A stretch of DNA of 64,000 bases, from positions 2,666,001 through 2,730,000 of the forward strand of contig NZ_CP017183.1 in assembly GCF_001729785.1 (NCBI RefSeq), in the 5' to 3' direction. This stretch comes from Enterobacter hormaechei subsp. xiangfangensis (GTDB lineage Bacteria; Pseudomonadota; Gammaproteobacteria; Enterobacterales; Enterobacteriaceae). The notes beneath the pieces were generated by a model that had not been told where the DNA came from, ran no database searches, and worked only from the letters and a program-made list of their open reading frames with translations. Each line of letters begins with the position of its first letter. Position 1 is the stretch's first letter. Both the position numbers and the translations under genes were made by a program. Positions 26,890-38,809 of this stretch are shown here, piece by piece.

Positions 26890-26997
26890 ATTAGCAAATC
26901 AATATCGGCGGAGAAAAACAGATCGTTTGTATTAAGTTTCATGCCCGCGTGCCGATAACCCAGAGACAGTCTGTCATCTATCGAGGAGCCATCTGGC

Positions 26998-27729
26998 GTG
27001 AGTAGCTACAGTGAGCAGTTCCTGAAACAAAATCCGCTGGCTGTATTAGGGGTGTTACGCGACCTGAAAAAAGGCGAGGTGCCGCTGCGCATCAACTGGT
27101 CAACCAGCCAGTTTATCAGCAAGATCCTGGACGTGACGGCAGAGCACCTGATCGTCGATCTGGGTAGCCAGAGCGATGAAAACCGTGCCGCGCTACAGGC
27201 AGAGAATCTCTCGGTGATGGCCGAAACGCAGGGGGCGAAAGTCGAGTTTGTGCTGCCTCGTCTGACCACGATCGCGTACCAGGGTTTGCCTGCGTTTATC
27301 GCTCCCCTGCCCGCTAACCTCTGGTTCGTGCAACGCCGGGAGTTTTTTCGCATCAGCGCTCCGCTTCACCCGGCCTATTTCTGTAAGGCAAAAATGCCGG
27401 ACAAAAAAGAGATCCGCTTTCGTCTCTTCGACCTGTCGCTGGGCGGCATGGGAGCGTTGATGGATATGCCGAAGCCGGAAGGGCTGGTGGAAGGTATGCG
27501 TTTTAGTCAGATCGAGCTGGATATGGGCGGATGGGGACGCTTCTGGTTTGACGCCCAGCTGATTGCCATCAGCGAGCGCAAGGTGGTGGACGGCAAAAAC
27601 GAAACCATTACCACGCCGCGACTGAGCTTTCGCTTTCTGAATGTCGGGCCAGGCGCCGAGCGCGAACTACAGCGCATCATCTTCTCACTGGAGCGTGAAG
27701 CGCGGGAACGCGCGAATAAAGTGCGCTGA
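26998..27729 (+). CDS. ycgR: flagellar brake protein YcgR (c-di-GMP-binding PilZ protein)
   Basis: 243 residues from the GTG at 26998, preceded by GAGG. Residues 1-105 are the YcgR N-terminal domain (SSYSEQFLKQNPLAVLGVLR). The PilZ domain follows with the c-di-GMP motif VQRREFFRISAP (RxxxR) and DLSLGGMGAL (DxSxxG). When bound to c-di-GMP, YcgR interacts with the flagellar motor and slows swimming. The EAL phosphodiesterase gene pdeD is also in the window. The match to E. coli YcgR is end to end (LQRIIFSLEREARE). Convergent with emtA. Cytoplasmic, at the motor. Confidence 0.96.
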   Translation: MSSYSEQFLKQNPLAVLGVLRDLKKGEVPLRINWSTSQFISKILDVTAEHLIVDLGSQSDENRAALQAENLSVMAETQGAKVEFVLPRLTTIAYQGLPAFIAPLPANLWFVQRREFFRISAPLHPAYFCKAKMPDKKEIRFRLFDLSLGGMGALMDMPKPEGLVEGMRFSQIELDMGGWGRFWFDAQLIAISERKVVDGKNETITTPRLSFRFLNVGPGAERELQRIIFSLEREARERANKVR

Positions 27730-27734
27730 AAGGC

Positions 27735-27759
27735 GTCGGGCAGCGTGCTGCCGCCCGAC
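27735..27759. repeat. hairpin between convergent ycgR and emtA
   Basis: GTCGGGC pairs with GCCCGAC around an 11-nt loop that itself contains a short GC/GC palindrome. No T-run follows on either side. Confidence 0.45.
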
Positions 27760-27766
27760 AAAGGCG

Positions 27767-28378
27767 TTACATAGCGTCCATCGCTTTCTGGACTTTCCAG
27801 ATATAACGTGGAGCCTGTGCTGACGGATGATTCTTCACAACGTGCTCGAAGAATTCATCTTTATCCATATCGTTAATCTCTTCTATCGCCTCTTTGCGAA
27901 CGGATGAGAAGGTTCGGAGCAGCGCGCCGGCTCCGTTAACGTACGACACCACCAGTGCATATTGCATCACTTCCGGATCGTCAATCCCCTTCAGAATGCC
28001 ATGCTCGAGAATGCTCAGGTAAGCGGTTCCCATAGAGATATTACGCTCCGGGTTTTTCAGCTCGCTGGTGGATGGCTGTCCCTTCCAGCCCATGTAGCGA
28101 TAGACCTCTCTTCCCGCCGTCGAGGCTTTTAACTGCATCAGCCCCACCGCATTCGATTTACTCACCAGCGTCGGGTTGCCGCCGGACTCCACGGCAATGA
28201 TCGCCGTGATCAGACGCGGGCTCACGCCCCAGGCCTTTCCGGCTTGTTCGCTGATCGGCATCCACTGCATGGCCCGCTTTACCGGCACTTCAGGGTTCCA
28301 GGGGGGATTTTGATAATCATGTTTTGAACTACAGCCAGCGAGCAGCACAATCAAAAAAGCAAACCATCTCAATTTCAC
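27767..28378 (-). CDS. emtA: membrane-bound endo-type lytic transglycosylase EmtA (MltE)
   Basis: 203 residues, the same length as E. coli EmtA. Lipoprotein signal [18 protein letters not shown] with lipobox LAGC. The SLT catalytic domain has the catalytic Glu64 in IIAVESGGN and the motifs [11 protein letters not shown] and [12 protein letters not shown]. Cleaves glycan strands of peptidoglycan endolytically, yielding 1,6-anhydro ends, from the inner face of the outer membrane. Convergent with ycgR and divergent from ldcA, which recycles the resulting peptides, as in E. coli. Confidence 0.97.
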   Translation of the reverse strand: MKLRWFAFLIVLLAGCSSKHDYQNPPWNPEVPVKRAMQWMPISEQAGKAWGVSPRLITAIIAVESGGNPTLVSKSNAVGLMQLKASTAGREVYRYMGWKGQPSTSELKNPERNISMGTAYLSILEHGILKGIDDPEVMQYALVVSYVNGAGALLRTFSSVRKEAIEEINDMDKDEFFEHVVKNHPSAQAPRYIWKVQKAMDAM

Positions 28379-28485
28379 GTCATCTATCCTTATAGCCGGT
28401 CATCGCGGTACGTCGCCCCTTGAAGCAGGCGGCGTATAAGCGGCATGATATAGACAATTAGATTCTCATTCAGCAAGGAATTGCC

Positions 28486-29400
28486 ATGCCTCAGTTTCAT
28501 CTCATCGCACCGTCAGGCTACTGCATCAATCAGGAGGCGGCACAGCGGGGCGTTCAACGCCTGCTGGAAATGGGCCATCAGGTAGAAAATCAGACAATTA
28601 TCCCCCGCCGCATGCAGCGTTTTGCCGGTACGGAGGCGCAGAGACTGAGCGATATCAACAGCCTGGCGACGCTGGAAGGTGAAAACACCATTGTGCTGGC
28701 CGTGCGCGGCGGCTATGGCGCAAGCCGGCTGCTGGAGAGCATCGACTGGGCCGGGCTGGCCGCGCGCCAGCAGCAGGATCCGCTGTTAATCTGCGGACAC
28801 AGCGATTTCACGGCGATCCAGCTCGGCCTGCTGGCGTTGCATAACGTCATTACCTTTAGCGGCCCGATGCTGGCCGGTAACTTTGGCGCGCCGGAGCTGG
28901 ATGCGTTTACGCAGGACCATTTCTGGCGCGCCCTGCAAAACCCGACGTTCACCATCGAGTGGCAAGGCAATGGACCGCACTGGGAATGTGAAGGACAGCT
29001 GTGGGGCGGCAACCTCGCGATGCTGGTGTCGCTAATTGGTACGCCGTGGCTGCCGCAGATCACGGATGGCATACTGGTGCTGGAAGATATCAATGAACAC
29101 CCGTTCCGTGTCGAACGTATGCTGTTGCAGCTGTATCACGCCGGGCTCCTGGATCGGCAGTCGGCCATTGTGCTGGGCAGTTTTAGCGGTTCAGCCCCCA
29201 ACGATTACGATGCAGGCTATTCCCTGGAGACGATGATTGATTTCATTCGTTCCCACCTGGATATCCCGGTGATCGCCGGCCTGGATTTCGGCCATGAGCA
29301 GCAAACCGTTACGCTGCCGCTGGGTGCCCGGGCGCACCTTGTACACGATAATTCAGGCAGTCGGTTAACAATCAGCGGTCATCCGGTCTTAAAGGCATAA
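28486..29400 (+). CDS. ldcA: muramoyltetrapeptide carboxypeptidase LdcA
   Basis: 304 residues, S66 peptidase family. The nucleophile Ser106 is in ICGHSDFTAIQ and the expected Glu and His occur in the C-terminal half (LVLEDINEHPFRVERML and GLDFGHEQQTVTLPLGA). Cytoplasmic LD-carboxypeptidase that removes the terminal D-Ala from recycled murein tetrapeptides, allowing their reuse. Divergent from emtA, with about 107 bp between the starts. GGAA ribosome site before the ATG. Confidence 0.97.
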   Translation: MPQFHLIAPSGYCINQEAAQRGVQRLLEMGHQVENQTIIPRRMQRFAGTEAQRLSDINSLATLEGENTIVLAVRGGYGASRLLESIDWAGLAARQQQDPLLICGHSDFTAIQLGLLALHNVITFSGPMLAGNFGAPELDAFTQDHFWRALQNPTFTIEWQGNGPHWECEGQLWGGNLAMLVSLIGTPWLPQITDGILVLEDINEHPFRVERMLLQLYHAGLLDRQSAIVLGSFSGSAPNDYDAGYSLETMIDFIRSHLDIPVIAGLDFGHEQQTVTLPLGARAHLVHDNSGSRLTISGHPVLKA

Positions 29401-29479
29401 AAAAGCCGTTATTCCCCCTCAATAAAACGCTGTTACCGTTGTTAATATGTTAGGGTTTTAATAACAGCGTTCACATTGA

Positions 29480-31231
<1,752 letters not shown>

Positions 31232-31240
31232 CTGCTTTTT

Positions 31241-31317
31241 TGCCGGGTGGCGCTAACGCTTACCCGACCTACTTTCGGGCTTTTGTAGGCCGGGTAAGGC
31301 GAAGCCGCCACCCGGCA
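31241..31317. repeat. BIME (paired REP elements) between cvrA and dadX
   Basis: Two inverted copies of the REP type, one reading GCCGGGTGGCGCTAACGC and the other GGCGAAGCCGCCACCCGGC, separated by a short spacer, sit between convergent genes. Confidence 0.75.
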
Positions 31318-31327
31318 CATACACAAG

Positions 31328-32398
31328 TTACACCGTCACAACAGGCACTCTGGGTGCCAGCGCGCACATCAGCTCATACCCAACGGTGCCCGCCGCAGCG
31401 GCCACATCATCAATTTTAACTTCGTTGCCCCACAGCTCAACCGGTGACCCGATCCCCGCCTGGGGACACGGCGTTAAATCAATGGCCAGCATGTCCATTG
31501 AGACGGTGCCTACCGTGCCGGTGCGCACGCCATCGACCCACACCGGCGTGCCGCTCGGGGCGATGCGCGGATAACCATCTGCATAGCCCCCCGCCACGAT
31601 ACCGATACGCTGTTCGCCCGCTGCCCGATAACGGCTGCCATAGCCCACCGTATCGCCCGCTTTTAACGTCTGCACGCCGATAATCTCGCTTCGTAACGTC
31701 ATCACCGGCTTCAGGCCGCTGTTGGCGATATCCTGCCACTGACCTGAGGGTGACGCGCCGTACAGAACGATCCCCGGACGCACCCAGTTGTAGTGCGCTT
31801 CAGGATGCCAGAGCGTTGCCGCTGAGTTCGACAGCGAGCGCGGACAGTCCAGCCCTTCTGCCGCCTGCTCAATGCGGACTATGGCATCGGCAATTCCGTC
31901 CGGCTTTTCCGCATCGGCGAAATGCGCCATCAGCGTCATCTCACCGACGTTTTTCAGCGCACGAAGCTGCTGCCAGACCGTGTGCACCCGTTCAGGCTGA
32001 AAGCCCAGACGGTTCATCCCGCTGTTCACTTTGAGATAGATATCCAGCGGGGCATGCAGCTTCGCGTCCTGAATCGCCTTGATCTGCCAGTTACTGTGAA
32101 CGCTGGTCGTCAGGCGGTACTTATCCAGCAGAGGCAGATCCTGCGCATGGAAGAATCCTTCCAGCAGCAGGATCGGTCCTTTCCAGCCGCGCTCGCGCAG
32201 CAGGATGGCCTCTTCCAGATTCAGCAGGGCAAAACCATCGGTGGCGCCGAGCGCACTCCAGATACGGTCGATACCATGACCGTAGGCGTTGGCTTTCACC
32301 ACCGACCAGACACGAGAACCCGGCGCAGCACGGCGAACAATTTGCAGGTTATCCTTCAGCGCCTGCAAATCCAGCTGGGCCAGAATAGGACGGGACAT
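31328..32398 (-). CDS. dadX: catabolic alanine racemase DadX
   Basis: 356 residues, as in E. coli. The PLP lysine is Lys35 in SVVKANAYGHG, and the catalytic Tyr on the other face lies in VGYGSRYRA. Interconverts L- and D-alanine so that DadA can oxidise the D-form to pyruvate, letting the cell use alanine as carbon and nitrogen source. It starts 9 nt after the dadA stop, so it is co-transcribed with dadA from the promoter upstream of dadA. Cytoplasmic. Confidence 0.97.
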   Translation of the reverse strand: MSRPILAQLDLQALKDNLQIVRRAAPGSRVWSVVKANAYGHGIDRIWSALGATDGFALLNLEEAILLRERGWKGPILLLEGFFHAQDLPLLDKYRLTTSVHSNWQIKAIQDAKLHAPLDIYLKVNSGMNRLGFQPERVHTVWQQLRALKNVGEMTLMAHFADAEKPDGIADAIVRIEQAAEGLDCPRSLSNSAATLWHPEAHYNWVRPGIVLYGASPSGQWQDIANSGLKPVMTLRSEIIGVQTLKAGDTVGYGSRYRAAGEQRIGIVAGGYADGYPRIAPSGTPVWVDGVRTGTVGTVSMDMLAIDLTPCPQAGIGSPVELWGNEVKIDDVAAAAGTVGYELMCALAPRVPVVTV

Positions 32399-32407
32399 TG
32401 CGACTCC

Positions 32408-33706
32408 TTAATTATGCGCGCCGTGCAGGTGTTGTGGACGCGATGGGGTAAACCCTGATTGATAGCGTGCGGCGCTCAAATCGTCAAACGGAATTGCCGG
32501 CGTCCGCCCGGAGATCAGGTCGCTCAGCAGCTGGCCCGAACCGCAGGCCATGGTCCAGCCAAGCGTACCGTGGCCGGTGTTGGTCCACAGATTTTTGTAT
32601 GGCGTACGGCCCACAATCGGCGTGCCGTCCGGGGTCATTGGGCGCAGGCCGGTCCAGAACGTCGCCTGCTCAATGAAGCCGCCGCGCGGGAAGAGATCGC
32701 CCACGACCATCTCCAGCGTTTCACGACGCGGTTTAAGCAGCTCAGTATTAAAGCCCACGATTTCCGCCATGCCGCCGACGCGGATCCGGTTATCGAAGCG
32801 GGTGATGGCGATTTTGTAGGTTTCATCAAGAATGGTCGAGACCGGCGCACCGCTGTCCTCTTTCACAGGAATGGTCAGGGAGTAGCCTTTCAGCGGATAG
32901 ACCGGGATATCCAGGATCCCTTTCAGCATCGCGGTTGAGTAGGAGCCAAACGCCATCACGTAGGCATCGGCTTTGATTACCTCTTCCCCACACTTCACGC
33001 CGTAAATCTTCTCCCCTTCCGACAGCAGTTTGTCGACAGAAGTATTGAAGCGGAATTTCACCCCGGCCTGCTCACACATGCGCGCCAGACGCTGGGTGAA
33101 AAGCTGGCAGTCGCCGGTTTCATCGTTCGGTAAACGCAGACCGCCCGTCAGCTTGTGCGCGACCTCGGCAAGCGCTGGCTCCACCTGCGCCAGCTGGCTG
33201 GCTTCCAGCAGCTGATACGGTACGCCCGCATCTTCAAGCACGGCGATATCGCGGGTCGCGTTTTCGTACTGTTGCGCGGTACGGAACAGCTGAAGCGTGC
33301 CGCCCTGGCGTCCTTCATATTCAATGCCCGTTGAGGCACGCAGCGCCTTCAGGCAGTCGCGGCTGTATTCCGCCAGACGCACCATGCGCCCTTTGTTTTC
33401 CATATAGTGGCGGGTGTCGCAGTTGCGCAGCATCTGCCACATCCACTTAAGCTGGAACTGCGTGCCGTCGAGGCTGATCGCCAGCGGCGCATGTCGCTGA
33501 AACATCCATTTGATCGCCTTCAGCGGAACGCCCGGGGCCGCCCACGGCGCAGCGTAGCCCGGGGAGATTTGCCCCGCATTCGCCGCACTGGTTTCCAGCG
33601 CCGGACCGGATTCGCGATCGATAACGGTAACCTCATGTCCCGCCTGACTTAAATACCAGGCGCTGGTTACGCCAACGACACCACTTCCCAGTATGACAAC
33701 ACGCAT
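32408..33706 (-). CDS. dadA: D-amino acid dehydrogenase small subunit DadA
   Basis: 432 residues from the ATG at 33706, which has TGGAG five to six bases upstream; a GTG at 33712 is in frame but less well placed. N-terminal FAD-binding GSGVVG ([20 protein letters not shown]) and the DAO-family C-terminal block ([20 protein letters not shown]). Membrane-associated flavoenzyme that deaminates D-alanine and other D-amino acids and passes electrons to the respiratory chain. First gene of dadAX. Lrp and CRP control is known in E. coli, and the 320-bp upstream gap is the place for it, though I did not pin down sites. Confidence 0.97.
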   Translation of the reverse strand: MRVVILGSGVVGVTSAWYLSQAGHEVTVIDRESGPALETSAANAGQISPGYAAPWAAPGVPLKAIKWMFQRHAPLAISLDGTQFQLKWMWQMLRNCDTRHYMENKGRMVRLAEYSRDCLKALRASTGIEYEGRQGGTLQLFRTAQQYENATRDIAVLEDAGVPYQLLEASQLAQVEPALAEVAHKLTGGLRLPNDETGDCQLFTQRLARMCEQAGVKFRFNTSVDKLLSEGEKIYGVKCGEEVIKADAYVMAFGSYSTAMLKGILDIPVYPLKGYSLTIPVKEDSGAPVSTILDETYKIAITRFDNRIRVGGMAEIVGFNTELLKPRRETLEMVVGDLFPRGGFIEQATFWTGLRPMTPDGTPIVGRTPYKNLWTNTGHGTLGWTMACGSGQLLSDLISGRTPAIPFDDLSAARYQSGFTPSRPQHLHGAHN

Positions 33707-34027
33707 AGCCACTCCATTATGAGCAAAAGAACAATCATCTAATTACAGATTGATAACCTAGTTGAAAATATTATTCAACATATGACTTTTTTATGGTGAC
33801 TCAACTCACATATCCCGCTGTATCAGGGGATAGCGCTTATTTGGGATCTCCTGCTGCGCGTTATTTTTAACCAGTAGAAAATTCTGTGAGCACCGCTTTT
33901 TTTGCCGTATCGAAAACGTGAAATCGCAAAGAAAAAATTTCTGCGCCCCGCGTATTTGAATGGGGTGATCTATGCTTGAAAGGAGGCTCTCCAGTCAGAG
34001 AGAGCGACCAACAACGAGGGCGCGCTA
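33707..34027. other. divergent intergenic region dadA/ycgB
   Basis: About 320 bp, AT-rich near 33720-33800. Expected to hold the dadAX and ycgB promoters. No site could be assigned with confidence and no gene is seen. Confidence 0.55.
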
Positions 34028-35560
34028 ATGGCTACACTAGATTCCATGTCCAGGGACAGCACCCGTCTGAGCGATGGACCCGACTGGACCTTCGAGTTGC
34101 TGGATGTCTACCTGGCGGAGATCGACCGGGTGGCCAAACTCTATCGTCTGGATACCTACCCCCATCAGATTGAAGTCATCACCTCGGAACAGATGATGGA
34201 CGCTTACTCCAGCGTCGGGATGCCGATTAACTATCCGCACTGGTCGTTTGGTAAAAAATTCATTGAGACAGAGCGGCTGTATAAGCACGGGCAGCAGGGA
34301 TTGGCGTATGAAATCGTCATTAACTCTAACCCATGTATTGCCTATCTGATGGAGGAGAACACCATTACCATGCAGGCGCTGGTGATGGCGCACGCCTGCT
34401 ATGGACATAACTCGTTCTTCAAAAATAACTATCTGTTCCGCAGCTGGACGGACGCCAGCTCAATCGTTGATTACCTCATCTTCGCCCGTAACTACATTAC
34501 CGACTGCGAAGAGCGCTACGGCGTGGACGAGGTTGAGAAACTGCTGGACTCCTGCCACGCGCTGATGAACTACGGCGTTGACCGCTATAAGCGTCCGCAG
34601 AAGATCTCCTTGCAGGAGGAGAAAGCCCGGCAGAAGAGCCGCGAGGAGTATCTGCAAAGCCAGGTGAATATGCTGTGGCGCACCCTGCCAAAACGTGAAG
34701 AGGAGAAAACCGTCGCCGAGGCGCGTCGCTACCCTTCCGAGCCGCAGGAAAACCTGCTCTACTTTATGGAGAAAAACGCCCCACTGCTGGAGCCCTGGCA
34801 GCGTGAGATCCTGCGCATCGTGCGCAAGGTGAGCCAGTATTTCTATCCGCAGAAGCAGACCCAGGTCATGAACGAAGGCTGGGCGACCTTCTGGCACTAC
34901 ACCATTCTGAACCACCTGTATGACGAGGGAAAAGTCTCTGAACGGTTTATGATGGAGTTCCTGCACAGCCACACCAACGTGGTGTTCCAGCCGGCATATA
35001 ACAGCCCGTGGTACAGCGGTATTAACCCGTACGCGCTCGGCTTTGCCATGTTCCAGGATATCAAGCGTATTTGTCAGTCGCCCACCGAAGAGGACAAATA
35101 CTGGTTCCCGGATATTGCCGGTTCCGACTGGCTGGAAACGCTGCACTTCGCGATGCGTGATTTTAAGGATGAGAGCTTTATCAGCCAGTTCATGTCGCCG
35201 AAGATCATGCGTGATTTCCGCTTCTTCACCGTACTGGATGATGACCGCAACAACTTCCTGGAGATCTCCGCGATCCACAACGAAGAGGGCTATCGCGAGA
35301 TCCGCTCGCGCCTGTCGTCCCAGTACAATCTGAGTAATCTTGAGCCGAACATTCAGGTGTGGAACGTGGATCTGCGCGGCGATCGCTCTCTGACGTTGCG
35401 CTATATTCCGCACAACCGCGCGCCGCTGGATAAGGGGCGTAAGGAAGTGCTGAAGCATGTGCATCGCCTGTGGGGATTTGACGTCTTGCTGGAGCAGCAG
35501 AACGAAGATGGCAGCGTGGAGCTGCTGGAGCGGTGTCCGGCGCGGTTGAATACGCTGTAG
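34028..35560 (+). CDS. ycgB: SpoVR-family protein YcgB
   Basis: 510 residues, end-to-end match to E. coli YcgB (SDGPDWTFELLDVYLAEIDR, YDEGKVSERFMMEFLHSHTN). The histidine/glutamate-rich motifs (NEGWATFWHYTILNHL and HSHTNVVFQP) suggest a metal-binding site, but the biochemical role is unknown. The gene is part of the conserved dadA-ycgB-fadR neighbourhood, and E. coli ycgB belongs to the general stress response. GAGGGCG is the weak ribosome site. Cytoplasmic. Confidence 0.95.
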   Translation: MATLDSMSRDSTRLSDGPDWTFELLDVYLAEIDRVAKLYRLDTYPHQIEVITSEQMMDAYSSVGMPINYPHWSFGKKFIETERLYKHGQQGLAYEIVINSNPCIAYLMEENTITMQALVMAHACYGHNSFFKNNYLFRSWTDASSIVDYLIFARNYITDCEERYGVDEVEKLLDSCHALMNYGVDRYKRPQKISLQEEKARQKSREEYLQSQVNMLWRTLPKREEEKTVAEARRYPSEPQENLLYFMEKNAPLLEPWQREILRIVRKVSQYFYPQKQTQVMNEGWATFWHYTILNHLYDEGKVSERFMMEFLHSHTNVVFQPAYNSPWYSGINPYALGFAMFQDIKRICQSPTEEDKYWFPDIAGSDWLETLHFAMRDFKDESFISQFMSPKIMRDFRFFTVLDDDRNNFLEISAIHNEEGYREIRSRLSSQYNLSNLEPNIQVWNVDLRGDRSLTLRYIPHNRAPLDKGRKEVLKHVHRLWGFDVLLEQQNEDGSVELLERCPARLNTL

Positions 35561-35570
35561 TGGGATTTTT

Positions 35571-35641
35571 TGCCCGGTTGCGCTACGCTTACCGGGCCTA
35601 CGGGACATGTAGGCCCGGTCAGGCGAAGCCGCCACCCGGCG
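35571..35641. repeat. BIME (paired REP elements) between ycgB and fadR
   Basis: GCCCGGTTGCGCTACGC and, inverted, GGCGAAGCCGCCACCCGGC surround a short central palindrome with CTACGGGACATGTAGG. Lies between convergent genes. Confidence 0.75.
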
Positions 35642-35646
35642 AAAAA

Positions 35647-35671
35647 AACCTCTCAATCGAGAGGTTTTTTC
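35647..35671. terminator. bidirectional terminator for ycgB and fadR
   Basis: AACCTCTC-AATC-GAGAGGTT is a perfect 8-bp stem flanked by A7 on the left and T6 on the right, so it works on both strands. Confidence 0.85.
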
Positions 35672-35673
35672 TT

Positions 35674-36393
35674 TTACCGGCCCTGAATCGCTAAATCACC
35701 CGGCAGCGTTTTCTGCATCCGGTGCCAGATTTCACCGGAGTCGTGGCCGTAACGACGCACGGTTTCATAGACCTGATCGTGCAGCCCTTCGGTGCAGAGT
35801 TTGCTCAGTTTATGATAGAAGCCGAGCGCCAGACTGCGGGCTTCAGGGTTAGCAAAGTAGTGACGACCAATGCGCGTATATAACCCTTTCATTCCATTCA
35901 GGATCAGACCGTAAACCGGATTGCCGGAAGCAAACGCCAGACCACGGAACACGTTGTAATCCAGGGTCGCAAAGGCATCCGCGTGGTCTTCCACCTCATT
36001 GGCGGTAGCAAGTACCTTCAGCGCATCTTCAGGGTGCTGGCGAAACGCGGTGCGGATGAAAATGGTGGCGATGTTGGTGCGCACGGAAAGCAGATTATCA
36101 ATCAGCTGCGGTACGCTTTCGTGATCGAGACGCGCCAGCGTTTCCAGAATGTTCAGCCCGGACGTTTCCCAGAAGTTATTCACTTTAGTGGGTTTGCCAT
36201 GCTGTATCGTCAACCAGCCATCGCGCGCCAGACGCTGGAGCACTTCTCGCAGCGTGGTACGGGTGACGCCAATCAGTTCAGAGAGTTCGCGTTCAGCAGG
36301 TAGAATTGATCCCGCAGGGAAACGATTATTCCAGATGCTTTCAATGATGTACTCTTCCGCGAAACCCGCCGGGCTCTGCGCCTTAATGACCAT
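35674..36393 (-). CDS. fadR: fatty-acid-responsive transcription factor FadR
   Basis: 239 residues from the ATG at 36393, as in E. coli; the frame is open to 36543. N-terminal GntR winged helix ([37 protein letters not shown]) and the FadR C-terminal acyl-CoA-binding domain. Represses beta-oxidation genes (including fadD in this window) and activates unsaturated fatty acid synthesis; long-chain acyl-CoA releases it from DNA. A FadR-like 17-bp site lies 35-51 nt upstream of its own start. Divergent from nhaB. Confidence 0.97.
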   Translation of the reverse strand: MVIKAQSPAGFAEEYIIESIWNNRFPAGSILPAERELSELIGVTRTTLREVLQRLARDGWLTIQHGKPTKVNNFWETSGLNILETLARLDHESVPQLIDNLLSVRTNIATIFIRTAFRQHPEDALKVLATANEVEDHADAFATLDYNVFRGLAFASGNPVYGLILNGMKGLYTRIGRHYFANPEARSLALGFYHKLSKLCTEGLHDQVYETVRRYGHDSGEIWHRMQKTLPGDLAIQGR

Positions 36394-36427
36394 AGTGAGA
36401 TTTCCATTACACAGCTTTAGCAAATTA

Positions 36428-36444
36428 CACTCATCATACCAGAG
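36428..36444 (-). promoter_or_regulatory. candidate FadR operator upstream of fadR
   Basis: Reading on the minus strand CTCTGGTATGATGAGTG. Its central CTGGTATGATGAGT equals the E. coli fadD operator core as I recall it. Suggests autoregulation or control of divergent nhaB. Confidence 0.5.
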
Positions 36445-36594
36445 GCGTGCAGAGGCAGATAGCGCAGCAGAGACAGAAAAGAGGGATCGCCGTTTCATTT
36501 TTATGAAATTTACAAATGGCTTAATCCCCCGCTCTGCCGCCATTTTTGCGTATACTGATGTCTTGTCTTATTTTACGGGGAAAGGACGTCTGTC

Positions 36595-38133
36595 GTGGAA
36601 ATTTCATTTGGGCGCGCGCTGTGGCGCAACTTTTTAGGTCAGTCACCTGACTGGTACAAACTCACTTTACTGGTATTCCTGGTCGTTAATCCCGTTATCT
36701 TTTTGCTGGATCCCTTCGTTGCCGGGTGGATGTTGGTCGCCGAGTTTATCTTTACCCTGGCGATGGCGCTGAAGTGCTATCCGCTGTTGCCCGGCGGGCT
36801 GCTGGCGCTGGAAGCCGTGGTCATTGGAATGACCAGCGCGGAGCATGTTAAAAACGAAATAGCGTCGAATCTTGAAGTCCTGCTGCTGCTGATCTTCATG
36901 GTGGCGGGGATCTACTTTATGAAGCAGCTTCTGCTGTTTATCTTCACCCGTTTGCTGCTGAGCATTCCGTCGAAAACGCTGCTCTCGCTGGCTTTTTGCC
37001 TCGCCGCAGCCTTCCTCTCTGCCTTCCTGGATGCGCTGACGGTCGTGGCGGTAGTGATCAGCGTCGCCGTCGGCTTTTACGGGATTTACCACCGGGTAGC
37101 CTCGTCTCGTCCTGGCGATAACTTGCAGGACGACAGCCACGTTGAGGCGCACAACCGCGATGTGCTGGAACAGTTCCGCGCATTTCTGCGCAGCCTGATG
37201 ATGCATGCGGGCGTGGGGACGGCGCTGGGCGGCGTGATGACCATGGTCGGGGAGCCGCAAAACCTGATTATCGCCAAAGCAGCTGAGTGGCATTTTGGCG
37301 AATTTTTCCTGCGCATGGCGCCGGTCAGCGTACCCGTGCTGGTCTGCGGGTTAGCCACCTGTGTGCTGGTCGAAAAATTCAACCTCTTTGGGTATGGCGC
37401 GACGTTGCCCGATCAGGTCCGCCAGGAGCTGCATAAGTTTGACGAGCAGAGCCGCAAACAACGCACGCGCCAGGAGACGCTGCGCCTGATTGCACAGGGC
37501 TTCATCGGCGTGTGGCTTATCGCTGCGCTGGCCTTCCACCTTGCCGAGGTGGGGCTGATTGGCCTGTCGGTAATTATCCTTGCAACCAGCCTGGGCGGCG
37601 TTACGGACGAACATGCTATTGGAAAAGCCTTTACCGAAGCGCTGCCGTTTACCGCCCTGCTGGCGGTGTTTTTTGCCGTCGTGGCGGTGATTATTGACCA
37701 ACATCTGTTCGCGCCGATCATCGCGTTTGTGCTTCAGGCTACGCCAGATTCGCAGCTAACGCTGTTCTATTTGTTTAACGGTCTGTTGTCCTCTATATCC
37801 GATAACGTCTTTGTCGGGACGGTATACATCAATGAGGCCAAAGCCGCGATGGAGCAAGGGATTGTCAGCAGTGAACAGTTCGAGCTGCTGGCGGTGGCGA
37901 TCAACACCGGAACCAACCTCCCCTCCGTGGCAACCCCGAACGGTCAGGCGGCATTCCTCTTCCTTCTGACCTCGGCACTGGCGCCACTCATACGACTTTC
38001 TTATGGAAGAATGGTCTGGATGGCGCTGCCGTATACGCTGGTGCTTACCCTGGTTGGTTTACTGTGCATCAAAATTACTCTCGTTCCCTGTACGCAATGG
38101 TTATTGCAAGCAGGTATACTTGCGGCGCATTAA
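36595..38133 (+). CDS. nhaB: Na+/H+ antiporter NhaB
   Basis: 512 residues from the GTG at 36595 (AAAGGA upstream). Multi-pass inner-membrane protein, about 12 TM helices, highly similar to E. coli NhaB along its length ([60 protein letters not shown]). Exchanges Na+ for H+ to keep internal sodium low at neutral to alkaline pH. Divergent from fadR with 201 bp between. dsbB follows in the same direction. Confidence 0.97.
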   Translation: MEISFGRALWRNFLGQSPDWYKLTLLVFLVVNPVIFLLDPFVAGWMLVAEFIFTLAMALKCYPLLPGGLLALEAVVIGMTSAEHVKNEIASNLEVLLLLIFMVAGIYFMKQLLLFIFTRLLLSIPSKTLLSLAFCLAAAFLSAFLDALTVVAVVISVAVGFYGIYHRVASSRPGDNLQDDSHVEAHNRDVLEQFRAFLRSLMMHAGVGTALGGVMTMVGEPQNLIIAKAAEWHFGEFFLRMAPVSVPVLVCGLATCVLVEKFNLFGYGATLPDQVRQELHKFDEQSRKQRTRQETLRLIAQGFIGVWLIAALAFHLAEVGLIGLSVIILATSLGGVTDEHAIGKAFTEALPFTALLAVFFAVVAVIIDQHLFAPIIAFVLQATPDSQLTLFYLFNGLLSSISDNVFVGTVYINEAKAAMEQGIVSSEQFELLAVAINTGTNLPSVATPNGQAAFLFLLTSALAPLIRLSYGRMVWMALPYTLVLTLVGLLCIKITLVPCTQWLLQAGILAAH

Positions 38134-38179
38134 AATTCGTTTACACTGCGCTGTCTAAGCATGTTCCAGGGAAATGATT

Positions 38180-38710
38180 ATGTTGCGATTTTTGAACCAG
38201 TGCTCATGCGGTCGCGGAGCGTGGTTGTTGATGGCTCTGACCGCCTTTGCGCTGGAAATGGTCGCGCTGTGGTTTCAGCATGTGATGGGGCTGAAACCTT
38301 GCGTACTGTGTATTTATGAGCGTTGTGCGCTGTTCGGCATTATGGGCGCGGGTCTGGTAGGTGCGATTGCACCCAAATCACCGTTACGCTATGCGGCAAT
38401 TGCCATCTGGCTGTACAGCGCCGGGAAAGGCATTGCGCTTGCCTGGGAGCACACCCAAATGCAGCTTCACCCGTCGCCGTTTATGACCTGCGATTTTGCC
38501 GCCCGCTTCCCGAGCTGGCTGCCGCTGGATAAATGGCTGCCGCAGGTGTTTGTGGCCTCCGGTGACTGCTCTGTACGCCAGTGGGAATTCCTGACGCTGG
38601 AGATGCCGCAGTGGCTGGTGGGCATTTTTGTCGCCTACTTTGTGGTGGCGCTGCTGGTGCTGATTGCCCAGCCGTTCAAACCAAAGAAACGCGATCTTTT
38701 TGGAAGGTAA
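38180..38710 (+). CDS. dsbB: disulfide bond formation protein DsbB
   Basis: 176 residues from the ATG at 38180, with AGGGA eight bases upstream; an ATG at 38174 is in frame. Four TM helices. The redox pairs are present: Cys41-Val-Leu-Cys44 in [11 protein letters not shown], and the second pair in the periplasmic loop ([10 protein letters not shown] and [10 protein letters not shown]). Reoxidises periplasmic DsbA and passes electrons to quinones. 46 nt after nhaB. umuDC, which follows in E. coli K-12, is absent. Confidence 0.96.
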   Translation: MLRFLNQCSCGRGAWLLMALTAFALEMVALWFQHVMGLKPCVLCIYERCALFGIMGAGLVGAIAPKSPLRYAAIAIWLYSAGKGIALAWEHTQMQLHPSPFMTCDFAARFPSWLPLDKWLPQVFVASGDCSVRQWEFLTLEMPQWLVGIFVAYFVVALLVLIAQPFKPKKRDLFGR

Positions 38711-38779
38711 AAGCAGAACGGCAACGTCAGTTTTGCAGGTCGGGTAAGCGCAGCGCCACTCGACACAATTGTGAACAAT

Positions 38780-38806
38780 AAAAAACCCGCCTCGGCGGGT
38801 TTTTTA
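38780..38806. terminator. bidirectional terminator dsbB/ycgN
   Basis: CCCGC-CTCG-GCGGG stem flanked by A6 and T6 runs, placed between convergent genes. A partial REP-like sequence lies just before it at about 38739-38765. Confidence 0.85.
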
Positions 38807-38809
38807 TTA

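Noticed and set aside
34460..35656. 398-codon frame on the minus strand opposite ycgB
   Set aside because: Shadow of ycgB, which is conserved end to end. No ribosome site and no recognisable motif.
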